Positions 28,500-37,029 of a stretch of 64,000 nucleotides of DNA are shown piece by piece. The stretch's first letter is position 1. Every line of letters starts with the position of its first letter. The position numbers were made by a program, and so were the translations under genes. The stretch is taken from contig JAQBQF010000091.1 in the NCBI GenBank assembly GCA_028287115.1, forward strand, positions 1 to 64,000, given 5' to 3'. Below the pieces are notes generated by a model that had not been told where the DNA came from, did not search any database, and saw nothing but the letters and a program-made list of their open reading frames with translations. The DNA comes from Myxococcales bacterium (lineage in GTDB: Bacteria > Myxococcota_A > Polyangia > Haliangiales > Haliangiaceae).

Positions 28500-29414
28500 A
28501 TGATCAAGCGCGTCCTTGTTGCGGCGATCGCGTTATCGGCGAGCTTCACCACCGCGCGTGCCGACAATCGAGCGTGGACCGCCGCGAAGAAGGCCCTGCC
28601 CGCGAACCTCCAGGTGGTCATGGGCTTTAGCGCGACGCCGCTGCGCTCGAGCGAGCTGTTCAAGCAGCTGCTGCCGAAGGCGTTGCAGAACTCGGGTCCC
28701 GCGAAGGCACACCTCGACAAGGTCAAGACGGCGTGCAACCTCGACTTGATCGAGCAACTCGACTCTGCCGTCGTCGGCGTGACCGCTGCGCAGGAGGATG
28801 TGTTCGTCGTGGCACTCAAGAGCACGACGCGCAAGGAGCTCGACGCCTGCATCGTGAAGGTGAACAAGCTCGACAAGAAGACGGTGACGATCACCGAAGA
28901 CGGTCAGGTCACCAAGTACGTGGGCCTGTCGGACAAGGACATTTACCTGCGCTGGCTCGCGAAGGACTCGTTCGCCGTGGTCGCAGCGACGGACAGCAAG
29001 GATCTGCTGCTGAAGCTCACGGACGGTGGGATCGCCGACGACAAGGCGTTCAAGGCGCCTCTCGCGGCGGTCAAGACGACCTCCGCGGTCTGGGTGCTGA
29101 TGAACAAGACGCAAGATCTCGACCAGGTCGGCGCGAAGATGCACGCGGCCTACGGCCAGGCCGACATCAAGGGAGGCGTCGTCCTCGTCGATCTGCACAT
29201 TGTCGTCGAGGACGCGAAGTCCGCGACGGACGCCGCCGGCCGTGCGACCGGGCAGGTCGATCTCTTGAAGAGCAGCGGCAAGGTGCCGCCCGAGTATCAG
29301 AGCTTGCTCTCGGGCCTCAAGTTCACCGCGGCCGGCTCCGAGCTGCGCGTCAATGCTTCCGCGAGCGAGAAAGAGATCCTCGGGATGCTCGGCGCCTTCA
29401 TGGGATCGACTTGA
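28500..29414 (+). CDS. exported protein of unknown function
   Basis: A 304 aa protein with a clear signal peptide (MIKRVLVAAIALSASFTTARA-DN), ATG at 28500. The mature part begins 'KALPANLQVVMGFSATPLRSSELFKQLLP' and has two half-like units, each with a helix pair, a strand such as DIYLRWLAKDSFAVVAA or KGGVVLVDLHIVVE, and a DxxKxAT-type helix. The pattern resembles a duplicated, secreted alpha/beta domain seen in other myxobacterial exported proteins of unknown role. Two cysteines (ACNLDLIEQ and DACIVKV) could form a disulfide. It lies between the ClpX-like gene and murA, on the same strand. I cannot assign a function. Confidence 0.75.
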   Translation: MIKRVLVAAIALSASFTTARADNRAWTAAKKALPANLQVVMGFSATPLRSSELFKQLLPKALQNSGPAKAHLDKVKTACNLDLIEQLDSAVVGVTAAQEDVFVVALKSTTRKELDACIVKVNKLDKKTVTITEDGQVTKYVGLSDKDIYLRWLAKDSFAVVAATDSKDLLLKLTDGGIADDKAFKAPLAAVKTTSAVWVLMNKTQDLDQVGAKMHAAYGQADIKGGVVLVDLHIVVEDAKSATDAAGRATGQVDLLKSSGKVPPEYQSLLSGLKFTAAGSELRVNASASEKEILGMLGAFMGST

Positions 29415-29475
29415 TCGAATAGCCGGCGCGATCTCCGCGTTTGTTCGACAAGCGTGATACGCACGCAGGTGACGT

Positions 29476-30741
29476 ATGGACAAGATCGTCGTCGAAGGCG
29501 GGTCTCGCCTGGTCGGCAAGATTCCGATTAGCGGTGCGAAGAACGCCGCACTGCCGCTGCTCGCTGCAGCCCTGCTTCCCACCGGCACGTCGACGTTCAA
29601 GAACGTCCCGCTGCTCCAAGACGTGGCGACGATGGCCAAGCTGCTGCGCAAGCTCGGCTGGGACGTCGAGGGTACGGGCACGAACGCCCTGACGATCGCG
29701 TCGCCCGTGTCGAGGAAGAAGCTCAAGCTCGAAGCGCCCTACGAGCTCGTGAAGACGATGCGCGCGAGCGTGCTCGTGCTCGGGCCGCTGGTCGCCCGCT
29801 ATGGTCGCGCGCGCGTGTCGATGCCCGGTGGCTGTGCGATCGGTGCACGGCCGATCGATCAGCACTTGAAGGGCCTCGAGGCGATGGGCGCCAAGGTCAC
29901 GCTCGAGCACGGCTACGTCGAGGTCGAGTGCAAGCGGCTGCGCGGCGCTACGATCGTGCTCGATATGCCAACGGTCACGGGCTGCGAAAATCTCATGATG
30001 GCCGCGGCGCTCGCAAAGGGCCGCACCGTGATCGAGAACGCGGCACGCGAGCCCGAGGTCGAAGAGCTCGCGCTCGTGCTCAACAAGATGGGCGCGAAGG
30101 TTCAGGGCGGCGGCACGCCGATCATCACGATCGAAGGTGTCGACGAGCTGTCGCCGATCGAGCACTCGATCATTCCCGATCGAATCGAAGCCGGCACGTT
30201 CGCGGTCGCGGCGGCGATGACCCGCGGCGACGTGCTCCTCGAGGGCGCGCGGCCCGAGCACATGGACGCGATCGTCGCCAAGCTGCGCGCGGCCGGCGTC
30301 CAGGTCAGCGCCGAATCCGGCGGATTGCGCGTGCGCGGCGCCGGTGAGCTCAAGCCGATCGACATCGTCACCCAGCCGCATCCGGGATTTCCGACGGACA
30401 TGCAGGCCCAGTTCATGGTGCTCGCGTGCCTCGCGAAGGGCCAATCGGTCCTGAAGGAGATGATCTTCGAGAATCGGTTCATGCACGTACCCGAACTCGG
30501 CCGGATGGGCGCCGACATCCAGATCAGCGGGCGCGCGGCAGTCGTGCGCGGCGGGACGAAGCTGACCGGCGCGTCGGTGATGGCAACCGATCTTCGCGCT
30601 TCGGCGAGTCTCGTGCTCGCGGGTCTCGTCGCGGCGGGCAAGACCGAAGTCCTGCGCGTCTATCACCTCGATCGCGGCTACGAAGCGATCGAAAAGAAGC
30701 TCCGGGGCTGCGGCGCGAAGATTCGTAGGGTAAAGACCTGA
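29476..30741 (+). CDS. murA: UDP-N-acetylglucosamine 1-carboxyvinyltransferase
   Basis: MurA catalyses the first committed step of peptidoglycan synthesis, transfer of enolpyruvate from PEP to UDP-GlcNAc, in the cytoplasm. 421 aa, the usual length. It opens with the family phrase MDKIVVEGG...[23 protein letters not shown], with Lys and Asn of the active site. The loop residue Cys is at position 120 ([19 protein letters not shown] at 29833-29835), so it should be inhibited by fosfomycin. The C-terminal motif '[13 protein letters not shown]' is intact. hisG starts 7 nt after its stop, making a murA-hisG pair, an arrangement also found in other bacteria. Confidence 0.97.
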   Translation: MDKIVVEGGSRLVGKIPISGAKNAALPLLAAALLPTGTSTFKNVPLLQDVATMAKLLRKLGWDVEGTGTNALTIASPVSRKKLKLEAPYELVKTMRASVLVLGPLVARYGRARVSMPGGCAIGARPIDQHLKGLEAMGAKVTLEHGYVEVECKRLRGATIVLDMPTVTGCENLMMAAALAKGRTVIENAAREPEVEELALVLNKMGAKVQGGGTPIITIEGVDELSPIEHSIIPDRIEAGTFAVAAAMTRGDVLLEGARPEHMDAIVAKLRAAGVQVSAESGGLRVRGAGELKPIDIVTQPHPGFPTDMQAQFMVLACLAKGQSVLKEMIFENRFMHVPELGRMGADIQISGRAAVVRGGTKLTGASVMATDLRASASLVLAGLVAAGKTEVLRVYHLDRGYEAIEKKLRGCGAKIRRVKT

Positions 30742-30748
30742 GCGCCCG

Positions 30749-31381
30749 ATGAAACCGATCGTGCTCGCGCTGCCGAAAGGCCGGATCCTCGACGAGGCGG
30801 CGAAGATCTTCGCGCGCGCGGGTTACGACCTCTCGCCCGTGTTTGGCGATTCGCGCAGGCTCGTCCACGATTGCGGACCGTTGCGCGTGCTCGTGCTCCG
30901 GAGCTCGGACGTCCCGACGTATGTCGCGCATGGCGCGGCCGATGTCGGGGTCGCGGGCAGCGACGTCCTCGACGAGGATGGCAAGGAGCTCTACGAGCCG
31001 CTCGATCTCGGGATCGGAAAGTGCCGGATGATCGTCGCAGAGCGTGCGGACGCGCGCGTCGATGAAGGCGCACAGGCGCATATCCGGATCGCGACGAAGT
31101 ATCCGCGGACGACCCGCGTTCATCTCGTGCGCCGCGGGATCACGGCCGAGGTGATCAGACTTTCGGGCGCGATCGAGCTGGGGCCACTCACCGGCTTGTG
31201 CGACCGGATCGTCGATATCACGCAGACCGGCGAGACGCTCCGGCAGAACGGTCTCGTCGAAGTCGACACCGTGGCGCAGGTTTCAAGTCGCCTCGTGGTC
31301 AATCCGGCACGGCTCAAGCTCGATGGCGACAGGCTTGGTACGCTGATCGATGCGCTCGAACGCGCTGTTCACGAGCAGTAG
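30749..31381 (+). CDS. hisG: ATP phosphoribosyltransferase, catalytic subunit (short form)
   Basis: HisG condenses ATP and PRPP in the first step of histidine synthesis. At 210 aa it is the short form, which lacks the C-terminal regulatory domain and normally needs HisZ for activity and feedback control; no hisZ is in the window. Motifs: [12 protein letters not shown] at the N-terminus, [13 protein letters not shown], and the PRPP-binding run '[30 protein letters not shown]' (SGxxExxP...DIxxTGxTL). It follows murA by 7 nt and is probably cotranscribed. Confidence 0.96.
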   Translation: MKPIVLALPKGRILDEAAKIFARAGYDLSPVFGDSRRLVHDCGPLRVLVLRSSDVPTYVAHGAADVGVAGSDVLDEDGKELYEPLDLGIGKCRMIVAERADARVDEGAQAHIRIATKYPRTTRVHLVRRGITAEVIRLSGAIELGPLTGLCDRIVDITQTGETLRQNGLVEVDTVAQVSSRLVVNPARLKLDGDRLGTLIDALERAVHEQ

Positions 31382-31414
31382 TGGGACCGCGCCGATGCTA
31401 GAATCGGTGCGCGC

Positions 31415-32107
31415 GTGTCCTCCGACCTCCGCCCCTTTGTCGCTGAAGAGATCCGGCTTCATCCCCGGATCGCTTATCAGGGCCTTCTGTCTGAAGAAGG
31501 CGCCGCGACGCGCGTGGCCGCAGCTTTGCCGCCGCTCGCACGGTTTCGCCACGACTACGAGGGCGCGATCTCGATCGTCGATTGGGATCATCGGCTCCCG
31601 TCCGCAAGCCTGATCCTGCGGGTCTACGGCTATTACAGCGAGGACACGCTGGAGGCCGGCTTCGAGGCGTTCGATGATCGGCTCGAGCAGATCGCCGAAC
31701 GCGACAAGTATCCCGAGTTCGATGTCCCGGACTTCGACGGCCTCGCGGCCGACGAGGCGTACGAGATCGAGCTGTCTCCCGGCGGGCAGATCGGTCGCTG
31801 TCGCCTGACCTCGGCCTGGCGCCGCACCGTCGCCTCGCGCGATGCCAAGACCGCGGTCGACCTGGTCCAGACCTGCGACGAATACCAGAAGCTGGTCGCC
31901 GGCTCGCCGTCGCGCCCGACCTACCTGGGCGACCTCGAAGCGGTGTCGTGGACGCCGCCCTGCGAAACCGATCACGCTCGGTGGACGCTGGACGTCTGGT
32001 ATCTGCTCGCGTTCGACGGCCGCATCGGCTCGGGGCGCAGCTTTCTCGCAGATCTCGAGACCAAGCAGATCGTTTCTGTGCGCGACTTCTCAGTACGTAC
32101 CGGCTAA
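31415..32107 (+). CDS. hypothetical protein, possible murA-hisG operon member
   Basis: A 230 aa acidic soluble protein, probable GTG start at 31415, about 30 nt after hisG. No signal peptide or TM. Features: '[55 protein letters not shown]', an aromatic/acidic run, then '[24 protein letters not shown]' and a C-terminal '[31 protein letters not shown]'. The last looks like a beta-hairpin of an alpha/beta fold. I recognise no family. Codon use matches the neighbours, so it is real. Confidence 0.7.
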   Translation: MSSDLRPFVAEEIRLHPRIAYQGLLSEEGAATRVAAALPPLARFRHDYEGAISIVDWDHRLPSASLILRVYGYYSEDTLEAGFEAFDDRLEQIAERDKYPEFDVPDFDGLAADEAYEIELSPGGQIGRCRLTSAWRRTVASRDAKTAVDLVQTCDEYQKLVAGSPSRPTYLGDLEAVSWTPPCETDHARWTLDVWYLLAFDGRIGSGRSFLADLETKQIVSVRDFSVRTG

Positions 32108-32233
32108 TTGCAAACTGTCGTGTGCGGTCGCTGAGGCCCAGCGCTGTCATGCGTGGATCTTCGTAGGTTGCCGATTCCCCTTGCCTCGCCCGGGGCCTCC
32201 CAGCCTATGCTCGCCGGCTCGGAGGAGCTCTCA

Positions 32234-33748
32234 ATGCAACGTCCGCTTTACGTTCTCGTAACTTCCCTGTGTCTGTTGCTGATCGCCTGTGGACCCTCCA
32301 GCCATCGCGGTTCATGCACGGGGGCTGACTGCAATGCGGGCTCGTGCAGCGCCGGCGACTCGCGCCAATGCTATCCCGGGCTCGCCAGCACGGAAGGCGT
32401 GGGTCCGTGCGTCGGTGGTAACCAGTCGTGTACGTCCGCGGGCCAGTGGGGAGACTGCGTGGGCGCGGTCCTCCCGGTCGCCGAGAACTGCAGCGACGGC
32501 ATCGACAACAACTGCAACGGCATGGTCGACGAGAACATCGACGCCGACGGCGACGGGTTCTCGACCTGCCCCGGCGTTGCGGGCGGCGGCGATTGCTGCG
32601 ATTCGACCGAGTGTAGTAACCCCGCCGCGGTCAACCCCGGCGCGTTCGATGTGCCAGGTGATGGCGTCGACAATGATTGCGACGGCACCCCGGACAACAC
32701 CGCGCTGCTCTGCGATCAGGGTCTGATGTCGAACTCGTTGATGGGAATGGACTTCGCGAAGGCGATCGACATCTGCCAAACGGCGACCATGAACGACAAG
32801 AAGTGGGGTGTGATCAGCGCCGCCCTGACGTTGCCGGATGGAACCGGCGTACCCGATCCGGTCTCGCACTCGATCCGCGCGCACTTCGGCACCAACGTGT
32901 TGCCACAGGGCGGCGTGAACTTGGCGCTTCTATCGTCGGGCGCCGCCGCCGGCAAGGGCGACGCGAACCCCGCGTACCACGACTGGATCAGCTACACGTC
33001 GAGCCTGTCGTCGCCGATCCCGGCGGACTTCTTGGCCGCCAACGGCGGCAACCTGCCGAACGCTCCGGGCTGCCCGGCGCCTCTCGACGGCGCGGCGAAT
33101 GACCCGGTGATGTTGACGCTCTCGATCCGCGTTCCGACCAACGCCCATTCGTTCTCGATCAAGAGCAACTTCTTCAGCGCGGAGTTCCCCGAGTTCACGT
33201 GCACATTTTTCAACGACTTCTTCGTGATCTTGCTCGACTCGAGCTACGCGGGCACGCCGGCGAACCCCCCCGACAAGAACCTCGCGTTCTATACACAGCC
33301 GGGCACGATGATGAAGTTCCCGGTCGGCGTGAACCTGGCGTTCGGCAACACGGGTCTGTTCACGCAATGCATGAATGGCTCGACCGGCTGCTCGGGCCAG
33401 GCGCCCGGCATGATCTCGACATGCGTCAGCACACAGCAGCTCGCGCAGACCGGCTTCGATGATCCATCGCCGTCCGACTGCGATAGCAACAGCCTCAAAG
33501 GCGGCGGCACCGGCTGGCTCACGACGAGCGGCAACGTGCGGCCCGGCGAGATCATGAAGCTGCGCATCGCGATCTGGGACACGAGCGACCACCTGTGGGA
33601 TTCGCTCGCGGCGATCGATGCGTTCTCGTGGTCTGCCGATGGCTCCGACCCGGGTACCGTGATCTTGAAGACCGATCAGCCGAACAACCCGATGGCGGTC
33701 GAGTCGGTCAGGGTCCCGCTGCAATCGTCGTCGCTGCTGCAGCCGTAG
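32234..33748 (+). CDS. lipoprotein with MopE-like repeats and a choice-of-anchor-type domain
   Basis: A 504 aa surface lipoprotein. ATG 32234 has GGAGGAG 6 nt upstream; the signal peptide ends LLIACGPS (lipobox). The N-terminal third is Cys-rich, with 'CSDGIDNNCNGMVDENIDADGDG' and 'DGVDNDCDGTPDN', the repeat type of MopE and other myxobacterial surface proteins, probably Ca-binding and disulfide-linked. The C-terminal two-thirds ('SFSIKSNFFSAEFPEF', 'FNDFFVILLDSSYAG', 'LWDSLAAIDAFSWS') matches the choice-of-anchor type of extracellular beta-sandwich. Likely cell-surface adhesion or metal binding. It overlaps the convergent lipB end by 41 nt. Confidence 0.82.
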   Translation: MQRPLYVLVTSLCLLLIACGPSSHRGSCTGADCNAGSCSAGDSRQCYPGLASTEGVGPCVGGNQSCTSAGQWGDCVGAVLPVAENCSDGIDNNCNGMVDENIDADGDGFSTCPGVAGGGDCCDSTECSNPAAVNPGAFDVPGDGVDNDCDGTPDNTALLCDQGLMSNSLMGMDFAKAIDICQTATMNDKKWGVISAALTLPDGTGVPDPVSHSIRAHFGTNVLPQGGVNLALLSSGAAAGKGDANPAYHDWISYTSSLSSPIPADFLAANGGNLPNAPGCPAPLDGAANDPVMLTLSIRVPTNAHSFSIKSNFFSAEFPEFTCTFFNDFFVILLDSSYAGTPANPPDKNLAFYTQPGTMMKFPVGVNLAFGNTGLFTQCMNGSTGCSGQAPGMISTCVSTQQLAQTGFDDPSPSDCDSNSLKGGGTGWLTTSGNVRPGEIMKLRIAIWDTSDHLWDSLAAIDAFSWSADGSDPGTVILKTDQPNNPMAVESVRVPLQSSSLLQP

Positions 33749-34388
33749 TCTCGCGTGCGAGCGTGTCGCCGAGCTCGGCGACGAGCACGGCACGGACGTT
33801 CGCGACCTCGACCGGATGCGGCGCGAGCTGTGCGGCGAGAGAGGTCATCACGCTCGCCTCGAAGCCGCACGGATTGATCCGGCGGAAGTAGGCGAGGTCG
33901 GTCGTGACGTTCAGCGCGAGCCCGTGGAACGTGATCCACTTACGGCACGCGATGCCGAGCGAGCACAGCTTGCGCCGCGCTTCCGGCGGCCCGGTCCACA
34001 CGCCGGTCTTGGCTGGCTCGCGATCGGCGGTGACGCCGACACGGACGCAGGTTCGGATCACGGCCTCTTCGAGGTTGCGCAGGAACTTGTGAAGGTCGCG
34101 TTCGCCCTCGCCGAGCGCGAGGATCGGATACGCGACGATCTGACCGGGTCCGTGATAGGTGACGTCGCCGCCGCGCTCGATCGGCACGACCTCGACATCA
34201 CCCGGCGCGAGCACGTTCGCTTCCGCCGCGCGGCTTCGGCCAAGCGTGAACACGTGCGGGTGCTCGACCAACAGCAACGTGTCTTCGGCCTCCCCGCGCT
34301 GGCGCTCCTCGACCAGCGCGAGCTGGCGGGCCCATACGTCGCGGAACGGCATGGTCCCGAGATCGATAACGCGCCACGGCTTCGCCAC
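33708..34388 (-). CDS. lipB: octanoyltransferase
   Basis: LipB moves octanoyl from ACP to lipoyl domains, the first step in making the lipoyl cofactor of the E2 encoded at 43.5-44.8 kb. 226 aa, usual length. Motifs: RGGDVTYHGPGQ, the catalytic lysine at 140 (KLCSLGIACRKWITFHGLALN), and the catalytic cysteine at 174 (INPCG). The C-terminus is an Ala/Thr-rich tail (TAAAATTIAAGP) not needed for the fold. Its 3' end overlaps the MopE-like lipoprotein gene on the other strand by 41 nt. The presence of lipB and E2/lpdA within 12 kb is consistent with lipoate-dependent metabolism, but they are not in one operon. Confidence 0.96.
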   Translation of the reverse strand: MAKPWRVIDLGTMPFRDVWARQLALVEERQRGEAEDTLLLVEHPHVFTLGRSRAAEANVLAPGDVEVVPIERGGDVTYHGPGQIVAYPILALGEGERDLHKFLRNLEEAVIRTCVRVGVTADREPAKTGVWTGPPEARRKLCSLGIACRKWITFHGLALNVTTDLAYFRRINPCGFEASVMTSLAAQLAPHPVEVANVRAVLVAELGDTLARETTAAAATTIAAGP

Positions 34389-34442
34389 GATCAGCGGTTA
34401 CCACGAAGTCGCATCGCGCGGTACTCCGGGGATTTCGCGGCG

Positions 34443-34781
34443 TCACCGCAGCTCGCGGGCGCTGTGGTTCCAGTAGGTCGTCGTTGCTTCGACGCCAAAC
34501 GTGATGCCTTGAAACGCAGCGCGACACCAGCCGGGTGGCAGGACCGCCGCGATCGCGATGTGAGCAGCGATCACGACCGGGAAGTACAGGTTCACGGGGA
34601 TGACGTCGCCGCACCTGCCGATCGCCGGGTTGAGCTCGCCGCAATTGTGCGTGATCGTTTCGGTTTGTTCCCAGTCGATGGCGGTCACCGCGATGAACGC
34701 GGTCTCGAGCACGGTGTCCTTGTGCGTCCAGTTCGAGCATCCCCACAGCGCGATCAGAATGACCAGAGCGAGGCGCGTCAC
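34443..34781 (-). CDS. small membrane lipoprotein with DWxQT signature
   Basis: A 112 aa protein; GTG 34781 is preferred because it begins a signal peptide (VTRLALVILIALWGCS) with a lipobox; the frame also opens upstream at 34808. It has two hydrophobic stretches (ETAFIAVTAIDWEQT, YFPVVIAAHIAIAAVLPP) and the phrase 'DWEQTETITHNCGELNPAIG', which resembles a group of small membrane proteins of proteobacteria and phages with D-W-x-Q-T and N-P-x-x-G. Role unknown. The call as a gene rests on the coherent signal peptide and that resemblance. Confidence 0.6.
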   Translation of the reverse strand: MTRLALVILIALWGCSNWTHKDTVLETAFIAVTAIDWEQTETITHNCGELNPAIGRCGDVIPVNLYFPVVIAAHIAIAAVLPPGWCRAAFQGITFGVEATTTYWNHSARELR

Positions 34782-34887
34782 CTCTTGGGTGTAGCCGCCT
34801 CGCTGCAATCGAACGAGAGCCGCGGCCTACTCACGCGGCGATCACGATCCGAGCGCGCGCCCGTGCGACATCGCGTCTGCGACGCAC

Positions 34888-36309
34888 CTAGCGATTGATG
34901 ACGTGCACGGCTTCGCCGAGCGCGACTGCCGCAGCTTCCATCACGGCTTCGGACAGCGTGGGGTGCGCGTGGATCGTGAGGCGCAGATCATCGGCGACCG
35001 CGCCCATCTCGATCGCGAGCGTGCCCTCGGCGATCAGATCGCTCGCGCCGTTTCCAACGATGTGCATGCCGAGGAGCTCGCCGGTGGTCGCGTCGGCGAT
35101 CACCTTGACGAAGCCATCGGTGTCGTTGACCGACAGCGCGCGTCCGAGCGCCGCGAACGGGAACTTCCCGACCTTGAGCGTGTGGCCCTTGGCCTTCGCC
35201 TCGTCTTCGGTGAGTCCGGTCGACGCGATCTCGGGATCGGTGAACACGACCGCGGGGATCGTGCGGACGTCGAACGCGGTCTTATGTCCCGCGATGATCT
35301 CGGCGACGACCTCGCCTTCCTTGGTCGCCTTGTGCGCGAGCATCATGCCGCCGATCAGATCGCCGATCGCGTAGATGCCGGCGACGTTCGTGCGCAAGTG
35401 ATCGTCGGCGACGACGTAGCCGCGTTTGTCGAGCGTGACCCCCGCGGCATCGAGGCCCAGGTTCTCGCTGTTCGGCCGGCGGCCGATCGACAACAGGATC
35501 TTGTCGGCGTCGATCGTCGCCGTCTTGCCATCCTTGAGCTCGACCGTGAGGACGGCGCGATCGGATTTCTCTTCCCAGCTCTTCGCCTTGGTGTCGACGA
35601 GCACCTCGACGCCCATCTTGCGCAGCTTGCGCTCGACCACGGCGACGCACTCTTTATCCATCGATGCGAGCACGCGCGGCAGCGCTTCGACGACGGTGAC
35701 CTTGGTCCCGAGCTTGCCGTAGACCATACCGAGCTCGAGGCCAATGTAGCCGCCGCCGATCACGATCAGGCGCTGTGGCACGTGATCGAGCGCGAGCGCG
35801 CCGGTCGAGTCGATGATCCGATTCTGATCGATCTTGAAACCGGGAATCTCGATCGGCCGCGACCCGGTCGCGAGCACGACGTTCTTCGTGATGATCGTCT
35901 GCGGCCCCGACTTCGTCTGCACGGTGATCCGATGACCATCCGGCCCCGGCTTCTCCAGCGTTGCGGCGCCTTCGATGATCTCGACGCCGTTGCCCTTGAG
36001 CAGCGTGCGGACACCGCTGGTCAGCTTGTTGACCACCCCGCCTTTCCAGGTCTGCAGCTTCTTCATGTCGACCGCCGGCTTGCCCGGGATCGTGATGCCG
36101 ATGTCTTCGGCGTGGGACATCTTGTCGAACATCTTCGAGGCGTGAATCACGGCCTTGGACGGGATGCATCCGACGTTCAAACACACACCACCGATGTACT
36201 CGCGCTCGATGATGGCGGTCTTCACCTTCAGCTGGCCAAGACGGATCGCGGCGGGGTAGCCACCGGGGCCAGCACCGATCACGACGGCATCGAAACGTTG
36301 CTCGGGCAT
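34888..36309 (-). CDS. lpdA: dihydrolipoyl dehydrogenase (E3)
   Basis: The flavoprotein E3 subunit of 2-oxoacid dehydrogenase complexes, which reoxidises dihydrolipoyl groups with NAD. 473 aa. The N-terminal FAD-binding GAGPGG (12-17) and the redox-active disulfide Cys43/Cys48 (GGVCLNVGCIPSK), the NAD-binding GGGYIGLELG, and the C-terminal active-site base region HAHPTLSEAV (His-Glu) are all present. It probably serves the E1/E2 genes at 43.5-46.9 kb and the orphan E1-alpha at 39.7-40.9 kb; none is cotranscribed with it. Confidence 0.97.
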   Translation of the reverse strand: MPEQRFDAVVIGAGPGGYPAAIRLGQLKVKTAIIEREYIGGVCLNVGCIPSKAVIHASKMFDKMSHAEDIGITIPGKPAVDMKKLQTWKGGVVNKLTSGVRTLLKGNGVEIIEGAATLEKPGPDGHRITVQTKSGPQTIITKNVVLATGSRPIEIPGFKIDQNRIIDSTGALALDHVPQRLIVIGGGYIGLELGMVYGKLGTKVTVVEALPRVLASMDKECVAVVERKLRKMGVEVLVDTKAKSWEEKSDRAVLTVELKDGKTATIDADKILLSIGRRPNSENLGLDAAGVTLDKRGYVVADDHLRTNVAGIYAIGDLIGGMMLAHKATKEGEVVAEIIAGHKTAFDVRTIPAVVFTDPEIASTGLTEDEAKAKGHTLKVGKFPFAALGRALSVNDTDGFVKVIADATTGELLGMHIVGNGASDLIAEGTLAIEMGAVADDLRLTIHAHPTLSEAVMEAAAVALGEAVHVINR

Positions 36310-36323
36310 GGCGTCGTCATATC

Positions 36324-36731
36324 ATGATGAACATGACCTATCGAGATGACCGAGCGACTTGTCCAACCTGTCGTATCGGGCTGGTCGCGATGGGGACGCG
36401 GCTTGGCTGCGAGCAGTGTGAGGGCATGTTCGTGCGGACGAAGGAAGTCGAGGAGATGCTCCGTCAGATGTCGGCCGACGAGACCCGGCAGCTCGGCGAA
36501 ATCGTGACTCCCGGCGGCGACTCGCCGCGGCCATGCCCGCGCTGTGACACGCCGATGCTCGTTGGCGCCCTCGATGGCGTCATGATCGATCGCTGCGCCG
36601 AGCACGGCATTTGGTTCGATGCCGCCGAGCTGAAGCGTGTCATGGAGAACGAACACAATCGCGCCGAACCGCGGACCGCGAGCTCGTCCGGCGTGTGGCG
36701 CGACCTCGGCAGTCTGTTGCGCCCTCGCTGA
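36324..36731 (+). CDS. zinc-ribbon protein (TFIIB-type zinc-finger family)
   Basis: A 135 aa cytoplasmic protein with two zinc-ribbon-like units: CPTCRIGL...CEQCEGMF (residues 13-36) and CPRCDTPM...DRCAEHGIWFD (71-98). The pattern CPxC...C-x2-C-x-G-x-(W/M)-(F/L) is that of the small bacterial zf-TFIIB proteins. The spacer between the two units has a short helical segment (EVEEMLRQM). Such proteins are thought to bind metal and perhaps nucleic acid; no role is known here. Divergent from lpdA with a 14-bp gap between start codons, so their promoters lie inside each other's coding ends. Confidence 0.8.
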   Translation: MMNMTYRDDRATCPTCRIGLVAMGTRLGCEQCEGMFVRTKEVEEMLRQMSADETRQLGEIVTPGGDSPRPCPRCDTPMLVGALDGVMIDRCAEHGIWFDAAELKRVMENEHNRAEPRTASSSGVWRDLGSLLRPR

Positions 36732-37029
36732 TGCGGGCCTAGATCGCGTAGCTCAGCGTGCGCACGGACACGCACTCGGGCGGAGGCGCGGACACGCGCG
36801 GCTACCTCCGGCTCGGGTACACCCCGCGCTGGCTCGCTCGGGTCCTTCACGCCTTCGCTGAAACGCGCTGCTCGTAACGTCCGGCGCTCTGCGGGACGCC
36901 GCCCACCGCCACTCGCAGGCGCGCGGGGGTACCTCGAGCCGGAGTACGCCGCGCGTTGCAAGCGCGCCTTCGCTCGAGCGAACAGAACCCTCGGCGCCAT
37001 AAAGAGGCAACGATCGTGGACTCAGCTGC
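36732..37029. other. intergenic stretch, no gene supported
   Basis: A GC-rich 298-bp gap between the zinc-ribbon gene and the convergent DUF4139 gene. It contains two loosely similar blocks (CTCGGGTACACCCCGCGC near 36815 and GGAGTACGCCGCGCG near 36940). The short ORFs here have no coding signature. A GTAGCTCAG near 36755 suggested a tRNA, but the rest of the structure is missing. Confidence 0.5.

Noticed and set aside
36750..36790. GTAGCTCAG, as in the D arm of a tRNA
   Set aside because: No T-loop (GGTTCGAAT-type), acceptor pairing or CCA-like end follows within tRNA distance, so I do not call a tRNA.
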